Assembly (NCBI RefSeq): GCF_000506985.1
Contig: NZ_KI650982.1
Location: 310,001 to 374,000, forward strand
DNA length: 64,000 nucleotides
Reading direction: 5' to 3'
Source: Advenella kashmirensis W13003
Lineage (GTDB): Bacteria > Pseudomonadota > Gammaproteobacteria > Burkholderiales > Burkholderiaceae_B
In this document: positions 8,123 to 15,061 of the stretch, piece by piece
How the letters are laid out: each line of letters begins with the position of its first letter
Position numbering within the stretch: position 1 is the first letter of the stretch
Made by a program: the position numbers and the translations under genes
The notes under the pieces: generated by a model
What the model was told of the DNA's origin: nothing
The model's database searches: none
Seen by the model: only the letters and a program-made list of their open reading frames with translations

Positions 8123-9856
8123 ATGACAAAACGATCCTATGACTCCCTGCGCAGCGCCCGCTGGTTCGCGCCCGACGATCTGCGCTCCTTCGGCCACCGC
8201 TCCCGCATCATGCAAATGGGCTATGCGCCCGAAGACTGGGAAGGCCGCCCCGTTATCGCCATTTTGAATACCTGGTCTGACATCAATCCCTGTCATTCAC
8301 ACTTCAGGCAACGGGTGGAAGATGTCAAACGGGGGATTTTTCAGGCTGGCGGCTTTCCGATAGAATTGCCCGCCCTCTCCCTGTCGGAGAATTTCGTCAA
8401 ACCCACCACCATGCTTTACCGCAATATGCTGGCGATGGAAGCAGAAGAGTTGCTGCGCAGCCATCCCGTGGATGGTGCCGTGCTGATGGGCGGCTGTGAC
8501 AAAACCACACCCGGCCTGCTCATGGGCGCAATCAGCGCGGGACTGCCCTGCATTTACTTGCCGGCCGGCCCCATGCTGCGGGGAAACTGGCAGGGGAAAA
8601 CACTCGGATCGGGCTCAGATGCCTGGAAGTACTGGGACGAGCGGCGTGCCGGCAAAATCAGCAAAACGGAATGGATCGGGGTCGAAGGCGGGATTGCGCG
8701 CAGCGCCGGCACCTGCATGACCATGGGGACCGCCAGCACCATGACGGCCATTGCGGAGTCGATTGGCATGACATTGCCCGGGGCCTCTTCTATTCCCGCT
8801 GTCGACGCCAATCACATTCGAATGGCTGCTGCCTGCGGGCGCCGCATTGTGGACATGGTCTGGGACGATCTGACGCCGGCCCGCATTCTTTCCAAAGCCA
8901 GTTTCCTCAACGCGATTGCGGTCGCCATGGCCATGGGCTGCTCCACCAACGCCGTGATTCACCTCATTGCCATGTCACGTCGCGCGGGCTGCGATGTCAC
9001 GCTGGATGACTTTGATGCAGCCAGTCGCAAGGTCCCCGTGATTGCCAATGTACGACCCAGTGGCGACACCTATTTGATGGAGGATTTTTATTACGCGGGC
9101 GGCCTGCCTGCGCTGATGAAACGCATGAGTGAACACCTGCAAGGCGATACCCTGACTGTGACCGGTCACACGCTTGCAGAAAATATCAAGGACGCAGAAG
9201 TCTATAACGATGACGTGATTCGTTCGATGGACAATCCTCTTTATCCGGAAGGCGCGCTCGCCGTGCTGCGCGGCAATCTGGCGCCGTCGGGCTGCGTAAT
9301 CAAGCCAAGCGCCTGCGCGCCCCGTTTTCTGCGGCACACCGGACCGGCGCTGGTCTTTGACGACTATCCCAGCATGAAAGCGGCTGTGGACGATGACAAT
9401 CTGGATGTCACACCCGACCACATTATGATCTTGCGCAACGCAGGTCCTCTGGGCGGGCCCGGCATGCCCGAGTGGGGCATGCTGCCGATTCCGACCAAGC
9501 TGGTCAGGCAGGGTGTGCGCGATATGCTGCGCATTTCCGATGCCCGCATGAGCGGGACCAGCTACGGCGCCTGTGTTTTGCATGTCGCACCGGAATCCTA
9601 CGTCGGTGGCAATCTGGCGCTGGTGCGCACTGGCGACATGATTACCGTGGATGTACCCGCGCGGCGCATTCATCTGGAAATAAGCGACGAGGAACTGGCC
9701 ACAAGACGGGCTGGCTGGGTCGCTCCCGAACGCCGTTTTGAACGCGGCTACGGATGGATGTTTTCTCAGCATATCCTGCAAGCCGATGCCGGATGTGATC
9801 TGGACTTTCTCGAAACGCAATTCGGCGCGCCCAACAACGAACCCAGCATTTACTGA
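8123..9856 (+). CDS. IlvD/Edd-family sugar-acid dehydratase (arabonate dehydratase type)
   Basis: A 577-residue iron-sulfur dehydratase. Three conserved cysteines are visible: C57 (DINPCHSHF), C125 (LMGGCDKTTPG) and C198 (SAGTCMTMGTAST). Their spacing and the N-terminal RSARWFAPDD motif match the L-arabinonate/D-xylonate dehydratase branch, which carries a [2Fe-2S] cluster, rather than dihydroxyacid dehydratase of isoleucine-valine synthesis. The expected reaction turns an aldonate into a 2-keto-3-deoxy sugar acid. It heads a tight cluster with an RraA-like protein (15-base gap) and a GntR regulator. The actual sugar acid is unknown. Confidence 0.9.
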   Translation: MTKRSYDSLRSARWFAPDDLRSFGHRSRIMQMGYAPEDWEGRPVIAILNTWSDINPCHSHFRQRVEDVKRGIFQAGGFPIELPALSLSENFVKPTTMLYRNMLAMEAEELLRSHPVDGAVLMGGCDKTTPGLLMGAISAGLPCIYLPAGPMLRGNWQGKTLGSGSDAWKYWDERRAGKISKTEWIGVEGGIARSAGTCMTMGTASTMTAIAESIGMTLPGASSIPAVDANHIRMAAACGRRIVDMVWDDLTPARILSKASFLNAIAVAMAMGCSTNAVIHLIAMSRRAGCDVTLDDFDAASRKVPVIANVRPSGDTYLMEDFYYAGGLPALMKRMSEHLQGDTLTVTGHTLAENIKDAEVYNDDVIRSMDNPLYPEGALAVLRGNLAPSGCVIKPSACAPRFLRHTGPALVFDDYPSMKAAVDDDNLDVTPDHIMILRNAGPLGGPGMPEWGMLPIPTKLVRQGVRDMLRISDARMSGTSYGACVLHVAPESYVGGNLALVRTGDMITVDVPARRIHLEISDEELATRRAGWVAPERRFERGYGWMFSQHILQADAGCDLDFLETQFGAPNNEPSIY

Positions 9857-9871
9857 TCAGGAAAAATCACC

Positions 9872-10588
9872 ATGGCCCTTGACCCCGACGTTCGCAAAAA
9901 ACTCTCTGCCGTCAGTACCGCTACTCTATGCACGGCACTGTTCAAGCGCGGTCTGCGCAACCAGTTCATCCAGGACGTGCGTCCGCTGAACCCGGATTTG
10001 CCTACCATGGTGGGCGAGGCATTCACCCTGCGCTATATTCCGGCGCGGGAAGACCTGAACCCCATCACTGTTTTTCAGCAGCGTGACCACCCGCAACGGG
10101 TCGCAGTGGACACCTGCCCTGAAGGCGCGGTACTCATGATTGACAGCCGCAAGGATCCGCGCGCAGCCTCTGCCGGTTCCATTCTGGTCTCGCGCCTGAT
10201 GAAACGCGGTGCCGCCGGCGTCGTGACAGACGGTGGCTTTCGCGACTCCCCCGAAATCGCCCGTCTGAGCATTCCCGCGTATCACAACCGGCCATCGGCT
10301 CCCACCAATCTCACCCTGCATCAGGCACTGGACATCAACGTTCCCATCGGCTGCGGTGATGTCGCTGTGTTTCCCGGCGATATCATCGTGGGCGACGCTG
10401 AAGGGGTTGTTGTCATCCCCGCTCATCTGGCACAGGAAATCGCCGCCGAAGCGGTAGAGATGACAGCTTATGAGGATTTTGTCACCGAGCAGGTACTTGC
10501 AGGGCGCTCCATTATCGGACTTTACCCGGCCACCGATGAACAGGCCCGCAACGATTTTGCCGCCTGGAGACAGGCCCACAGGCGATAA
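9872..10588 (+). CDS. RraA / HMG-aldolase family protein
   Basis: A 238-residue member of the RraA-like family. This family includes the RNase E inhibitor RraA and the class II 4-hydroxy-4-methyl-2-oxoglutarate aldolases. Key features are GAAGVVTDGGFRDSPEIA, holding the arginine-aspartate pair needed for aldolase activity, and GCGDVAVFPGDIIVGDAEGV, the conserved C-terminal strand. It is longer than E. coli RraA and sits 15 bases after a sugar-acid dehydratase. That makes an aldolase or lyase acting on a 2-keto-3-deoxy acid more likely than RNase control. This role is an inference from context. Confidence 0.82.
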   Translation: MALDPDVRKKLSAVSTATLCTALFKRGLRNQFIQDVRPLNPDLPTMVGEAFTLRYIPAREDLNPITVFQQRDHPQRVAVDTCPEGAVLMIDSRKDPRAASAGSILVSRLMKRGAAGVVTDGGFRDSPEIARLSIPAYHNRPSAPTNLTLHQALDINVPIGCGDVAVFPGDIIVGDAEGVVVIPAHLAQEIAAEAVEMTAYEDFVTEQVLAGRSIIGLYPATDEQARNDFAAWRQAHRR

Positions 10589-10620
10589 AGACACTACGAC
10601 AAACGATCGGATACGCTGAA

Positions 10621-11340
10621 ATGACGCCAACCCCAGTCATGCAACTTGATCGAAGCAGGCAGGCGAGCCCGCAACTGTACGAGCTGTTACGCCGCCAGAT
10701 TATTGCGCTTGAGCTTACGCCAGGCACGGTGCTGTCGCGCGCAGAGCTGGCCGGCCGGTTTGGCGTCAGCCAGACACCCGTGCGCGAAGCATTGTTAAAA
10801 CTGGCCCAGGAAAAACTGGTCGATATTTATCCGCAGGCCCTGACCCGCGTCAGCCTGATTGATATTGCATCTGCAATGCAAGCCCATTTTCTGCGCCGCG
10901 CCGTCGAACTGGAACTGCTCCATGAACTGGCGAGTGCGCCCTCGCCGACGTTGATTATGACCTTGCAGGCGACGATCGAACAGCAAAAGACCGCGCTGGC
11001 GGCGGCCCAGCCTGACGTCTTCAACGATGCAGATATGGCGTTTCATCGCGCTTTGTATCAACACGCAGCCAGAGAGGCGCTCTGGCATCTGGTTCACAGC
11101 CAAAGCGGTCATCTGGACAGACTGCGCCGCCTGCATTTGCCGGTGGCTGGCAAGCAGGCGACTATCATTGCAGAACACGAGCTTATCCTCGATGCGATTG
11201 AGCGCAAAGACGCCGGTCAGGCCGGTCACTACCTGCGCACCCACCTGTCTGGAACAATGGCCTATATCCGGCAAATACAGTTGGATCACCCTCAGTGGGT
11301 GATCGGGCAACCCGAGAGGAACCCTGCTCCGGCGCTGTAA
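10621..11340 (+). CDS. GntR-family regulator, FadR subfamily (FCD domain)
   Basis: A 239-residue regulator. The winged helix is at about residues 18-85 (RFGVSQTPVREALLKLAQEK), and the FCD domain has metal-site motifs NDADMAFHRALYQHA, AEHELILDAIE and YLRTHLSG. It follows the dehydratase and RraA-like genes on the same strand 32 bases downstream. It is therefore probably the pathway-specific repressor of that cluster, sensing the aldonate or its keto-deoxy product. The ATG at 10621 fits the family length. It is distinct in sequence from the other GntR regulator at 258. Confidence 0.9.
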   Translation: MTPTPVMQLDRSRQASPQLYELLRRQIIALELTPGTVLSRAELAGRFGVSQTPVREALLKLAQEKLVDIYPQALTRVSLIDIASAMQAHFLRRAVELELLHELASAPSPTLIMTLQATIEQQKTALAAAQPDVFNDADMAFHRALYQHAAREALWHLVHSQSGHLDRLRRLHLPVAGKQATIIAEHELILDAIERKDAGQAGHYLRTHLSGTMAYIRQIQLDHPQWVIGQPERNPAPAL

Positions 11341-11450
11341 TGCCCCCCCGCGCTAAGGATTTGACGCCTGTCCACCCGTATTTAATGACCAGGGACGGAA
11401 AAAGCAGGTTGCACCAAGAGGACACTTTATTGTGCTTTGCGCCACTTGCC

Positions 11451-11479
11451 TTGACTAAAGCGCAAATATCACCCATAAT
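11451..11479 (+). promoter_or_regulatory. Sigma70-type promoter of tRNA-Cys
   Basis: TTGACT (11451-11456) and CATAAT (11474-11479) are separated by 17 bases, a near-consensus -35/-10 pair. It ends 26 bases before the mature tRNA 5' end at 11506, the expected distance for a tRNA transcript with a short leader. Confidence 0.65.
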
Positions 11480-11505
11480 ATTTGACTCTTCGTGTGATCT
11501 CTTAC

Positions 11506-11579
11506 GGCGCAGTAGCAAAGCGGTTATGCAGCGGATTGCAAATCCGTCCAGAGCGGTTCGACTCCGCTCTGCGCCTCCA
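11506..11579 (+). tRNA. tRNA-Cys (GCA)
   Basis: A full cloverleaf is readable. The acceptor stem GGCGCAG pairs with CTGCGCC; the anticodon arm GCGGA-TTGCAAA-TCCGT carries anticodon GCA at 11538-11540; the T arm contains GGTTCGACTCC; the discriminator T is followed by an encoded CCA. Length 74 bases. It is a single isolated tRNA gene with its own promoter. Confidence 0.96.
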
Positions 11580-11824
11580 GTATTTATACGGTTTACGGGA
11601 TGATCCAACAATCATAATAGTTCCGCAAAACTCAAAATTTATCCCCAAAATCTCAAAATCTTCGCCCTCCCTCTGGACCCCGACTCAACGTTCGTTTCCT
11701 GCGCAGAAATACCTTGGGCGCATCTCCAATTACGTTTGGACAAATATCTGAGCTCAGTATTTTTATTGACCTCCATCAATGTCGTTATAATGAGTACACA
11801 ACACCTACACTCAAGGAGATCGAC

Positions 11825-12070
11825 ATGGCAGATATTATTTACGAAGTCAATGGTAAAGAATTCGCGCTTCGGGAGAGTTCAGATGGAGATGTTGTTGTCT
11901 GGCGCGCTTATGAGCTGCCAACCCATAATCCAGTTGAGGGAGTGGAATTTAGCTTGACCACAGATGTCATCGCCGATATCAGGAATGTCCATCAATTCGA
12001 CGATCCGAATGAAATCGCGGTAGAAAAAGTCAAGCAGCGCCTGGACGAAAAATTCGGCTCCAATTCCTGA
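11825..12070 (+). CDS. Small acidic protein of unknown function
   Basis: An 81-residue, soluble, acidic protein that I do not recognise. It begins MADIIYEVNGKEFALRES, has a predicted beta-rich first half (DGDVVVWRAYELP) and a helical C-terminal part (AVEKVKQRLDEKFGS). A good ribosome site (AAGGAG, 7 bases before ATG 11825) and a complete reading frame argue that it is real. There is no signal peptide, membrane segment or cysteine motif. It lies in a slightly AT-richer stretch between tRNA-Cys and an AadA-like gene, which could be the scar of a former insertion beside the tRNA. Function unknown. Confidence 0.7.
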   Translation: MADIIYEVNGKEFALRESSDGDVVVWRAYELPTHNPVEGVEFSLTTDVIADIRNVHQFDDPNEIAVEKVKQRLDEKFGSNS

Positions 12071-12156
12071 ACGGGCCGGCATAAACGTCGCAATACGATA
12101 TGTTCATGGTAAAACCACAACCGTGATAACCAGCAACCCAATAAGAAAACGCATCT

Positions 12157-12960
12157 TTGAACGTCACTCATACGCATCAATCCGTACCCGCCAGTATCGC
12201 CGGACAGGTGGCGGGGGCCTGCAAGTTACTTTCGCATCATCTGGGCGATACGCTGCGAGCGATTCATCTGTTTGGTTCGGCCATTGATGGAGGGCTTAAA
12301 CCCTGCAGCGATATAGACCTGCTGGTGACAATAAACTCGCCATTGAGCACGGGTGTTCGTCGTGCGCTCATGCAGGATCTTTTGATGATATCGGCGTGGC
12401 CAGCCACCCATGACATCATTCGTGCGCTGGAGATTACCATCGTTGTGCATGATGCGGTCGTGCCCTGGCAATACCCGGCATGGCGAGAACTTCAATTCGG
12501 CGAATGGCTTCGCACGGAACTGGAAAGCGGTCACCACCAGGAGGCCTGCGCAGACCATGACCTGGCCATTCTACTGACCCAGGCAAGACAACACAGTGTA
12601 TGCCTGGCGGGTCCCCCTGCTGCCGCGCTATTTGACCCCATACCCGAAGCGGATCTGCGCCGCGCCTACTCGGAAACGCTCGCTCAATGGAATGAAGCTG
12701 CTGACTGGCAAGGCGAGGAGCGAAACATTGCACTGGCCCTTGCCCGTATCTGGTTCAGCATATCAACCAACACGATCGCACCAAAACATATTGCAGCGCA
12801 ATGGGCGCTTGAGCGTCTGCCGCCAGAACACGAATCTGTTCTGTCAACCGCACTGGCCGCGTACCTGGGCCAGGCGGAAGATGACCTGGCTGACAGGAGC
12901 GCGCAAATGGCGCGTTTTGTGCATTACGTCAGATCTGCCATCGCGCAAAGCCAGCCGTAA
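12157..12960 (+). CDS. AadA-like aminoglycoside 3''-nucleotidyltransferase
   Basis: A 267-residue protein closely resembling AadA streptomycin/spectinomycin adenylyltransferases. It has the nucleotidyltransferase signature HLFGSAIDGGLKPCSDIDLL with metal aspartates D52 and D54, the likely catalytic base E92 in ALEITIV, and the C-terminal helical domain (WNEAADWQGEERNIALALAR, APKHIAAQWALERLP). It probably transfers AMP to streptomycin or a related aminocyclitol. The only start before the signature is a TTG at 12157 (GTG codons lie further in); a stop is just upstream at 12142. No integron attC site or transposase flanks it, so it looks chromosomal rather than cassette-borne. Whether it gives resistance is untested. 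Confidence 0.88.
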   Translation: MNVTHTHQSVPASIAGQVAGACKLLSHHLGDTLRAIHLFGSAIDGGLKPCSDIDLLVTINSPLSTGVRRALMQDLLMISAWPATHDIIRALEITIVVHDAVVPWQYPAWRELQFGEWLRTELESGHHQEACADHDLAILLTQARQHSVCLAGPPAAALFDPIPEADLRRAYSETLAQWNEAADWQGEERNIALALARIWFSISTNTIAPKHIAAQWALERLPPEHESVLSTALAAYLGQAEDDLADRSAQMARFVHYVRSAIAQSQP

Positions 12961-13083
12961 TAATCAGGCACCTTCCGGTTAATTAAACCCCACTCATTAC
13001 CACGTCTTGATTGGCATTTATTGCGTGGCGGCGTAACATAAATACTTTCCACTCTGTATCGCCGTTGCGGCGAGGTTCACATC

Positions 13084-14310
13084 ATGGCATCGAACCCTTC
13101 TACGCTTGCTTCCCCTGCCCGGTCCGGGGTCAATTTTGCGCCCGCTGCGGTCTCATTCATTCTGATCGTGCTGGGTATTATTTACCTGAATGGCACAGTC
13201 AGCGGCAGGCAGGCCTCGTTGTGGATTGTAGGCATTCTGCTGGGCGCGACACTCTACCATAGCGCTTTTGGCTTTACGTCGGCCTGGCGGGTCTTTATTT
13301 CCGACCGCCGAGGTGCCGGACTGCGCGCGCAGATGTTGATGCTGGCCTTCGGCTGCCTGTTGTTCTTCCCTGTGCTGGGCAACGGCACGCTATGGGGCCA
13401 AAGCGTAAGCGGCTTTGTCAGTCCGGTCGGCACATCTGTGCTGGTCGGTGCCTTTATTTTTGGCATCGGCATGCAAATGGGCGGCGGTTGTGCCTCAGGA
13501 ACGCTTTATACCGTAGGCGGCGGCAGTACGCGCATGATTATTACGCTGGCGGGGTTTATTGTCGGCTCGGTCATCGGCGCTGCGCATTTGCCCTGGTGGG
13601 CCAGCCAGCCTTCTTTCGCCCCCTACTCAATCGTAAAAGAATGGGGCGCACCCACTGCACTGATCACCAACTTTATTCTGTTTCTGGCAATCGCCCTGTT
13701 TACCGTGTGGGCCGAGAAGCGACGCCATGGCGCGCTGATTTCGTCAGCCACGGCCACCGGCAAAGCTGGTGGCTGGGGCAGAATGCTGTCTGGCCCCTGG
13801 CCACTGGTAATTGGTTCCGTGGTGCTGGTGCTACTCAATTTTGCGACCCTGGCACTGGCCGGCCGCCCCTGGGGCATCACCTCGGCCTTCGCCTTGTGGG
13901 GTTCGAAAATGCTGATGGCCGTGGGATACGATGTCAGCGGCTGGGGGTTCTGGCAAGGTCAGGCGGCAGCATCCCTGGCGCAACCCATCCGCAATGATAT
14001 TACGAGTGTGATGGACATCGGTATTATCCTGGGCGCTTTGCTGGCAGCCAGTCTGGCCGGCAAATTCGCTCCTGTATGGAAGTTGCCGGCGCGTTCCATT
14101 GCAGCGGCTATTATCGGTGGCCTGCTGCTGGGCTATGGCGCCAGACTGGCGTTCGGTTGCAATATCGGTGCTTATTTCAGCGGTATTCTATCGGGCAGTC
14201 TGCATGGCTGGTTATGGCTGGTGGCTGCGTTTGCCGGAAATGTAATCGGCACCAAAATTCGACCATTCTTCGGCCTGTCCGTCGAAAAAACCACCCAGAC
14301 GGGCTGCTAA
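13084..14310 (+). CDS. YeeE/YedE (TsuA-type) sulfur-compound transporter
   Basis: A 408-residue integral membrane protein with about ten hydrophobic segments. Each half has a cysteine-containing signature: GMQMGGGCASGTLYTVGGGS (about residues 132-152) and ARLAFGCNIGAYFSG (about 355-370). These cysteines line the thiosulfate path in characterised YeeE/TsuA. It is longer than the compact form because both halves are fused with an extended central region. Predicted role is uptake of thiosulfate or a related sulfur compound across the inner membrane. No TusA-like partner gene follows it. Confidence 0.88.
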   Translation: MASNPSTLASPARSGVNFAPAAVSFILIVLGIIYLNGTVSGRQASLWIVGILLGATLYHSAFGFTSAWRVFISDRRGAGLRAQMLMLAFGCLLFFPVLGNGTLWGQSVSGFVSPVGTSVLVGAFIFGIGMQMGGGCASGTLYTVGGGSTRMIITLAGFIVGSVIGAAHLPWWASQPSFAPYSIVKEWGAPTALITNFILFLAIALFTVWAEKRRHGALISSATATGKAGGWGRMLSGPWPLVIGSVVLVLLNFATLALAGRPWGITSAFALWGSKMLMAVGYDVSGWGFWQGQAAASLAQPIRNDITSVMDIGIILGALLAASLAGKFAPVWKLPARSIAAAIIGGLLLGYGARLAFGCNIGAYFSGILSGSLHGWLWLVAAFAGNVIGTKIRPFFGLSVEKTTQTGC

Positions 14311-14476
14311 GCGCTGTCTTAGCCCGGCAGAGATTGACAAAGATCAAGGAGGACACTGCAAAGGCAATGCTAAAATCGCGCCGACCACGCCATCCATTGC
14401 AGCAGTCGCTGCTATCGGCAGCCTCTGTTATTGCCTTTTGCACTGGATGATCAGCCAGAACATTCAAGGTGCACAG

Positions 14477-14980
14477 ATGAACACTCTCTATCCGGTATCG
14501 CTTTTCTGCAGTATGCTGCTACTGGTTGCTGCGTGTACGCCTTTGCCTCACGCCAGCACCGATGCGACCATTTCCCATCCAGCAATGAAGCCGGTAGACC
14601 ACTATGCCCGGTCGGATGCCGATTCTGTCGCAGGCAGTGTAAGTCCGCCTGCAGAGGCCTTTATCGCATTCGGTGATCGGCCCGCGCCCTGGCAGGCCAT
14701 TGTCGATGGCCCGCTGCTGCAGGTGGAACGAAATAGTACCGACATCGTCACGTTGGTGACTGAACGCATCGCGCATCCAAAAGGGGTCGAATATCTCGCC
14801 ATGAAGCGCATGCTTCAGCCTGCCAGAAAATACAGCAAACACAATGTACATTTGGATATCGTCGAAAAGCCGTGCGCAAATGCCAAAGCATCGTATAAGT
14901 TAAGTGCCACGCTGTATTACGGCCCGCAAAAATATACCGGGTGCGCCATTGAAGGTACACTGGCGGCAAATAAAAAATAA
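14477..14980 (+). CDS. Putative lipoprotein, COG3650-like
   Basis: A 167-residue exported protein with a lipoprotein signal (SLFCSMLLLVAAC, lipobox LVAAC with the acylated cysteine at about residue 20). The C-terminal half (FGDRPAPWQAIVDG, KYTGCAIEGTL) resembles a widespread family of periplasmic lipoproteins with two conserved cysteines and a YTGCA-type ending, but the match is weak. The ATG at 14477 has AAGGTG upstream; a longer frame begins at 14438 but would hide the signal peptide. Function unknown. Confidence 0.65.
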   Translation: MNTLYPVSLFCSMLLLVAACTPLPHASTDATISHPAMKPVDHYARSDADSVAGSVSPPAEAFIAFGDRPAPWQAIVDGPLLQVERNSTDIVTLVTERIAHPKGVEYLAMKRMLQPARKYSKHNVHLDIVEKPCANAKASYKLSATLYYGPQKYTGCAIEGTLAANKK

Positions 14981-15026
14981 TTCACGCAGCGAACAGTCTG
15001 CCAACAATCGCGCCAACGTTTACACA

Positions 15027-15061
15027 CAAAATAAACCCGGTCTTTCCCGGCCAGGTTTATT
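15027..15061. terminator. Stem-loop terminator between convergent genes
   Basis: AATAAACC (15030-15037) pairs with GGTTTATT (15054-15061), with an inner CCGG pairing. Read on the minus strand it is a GC hairpin followed by TTTATTTT, right at the stop codon of the OmpA-family gene. It may also stop transcripts of the lipoprotein gene from the other side. Confidence 0.5.
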
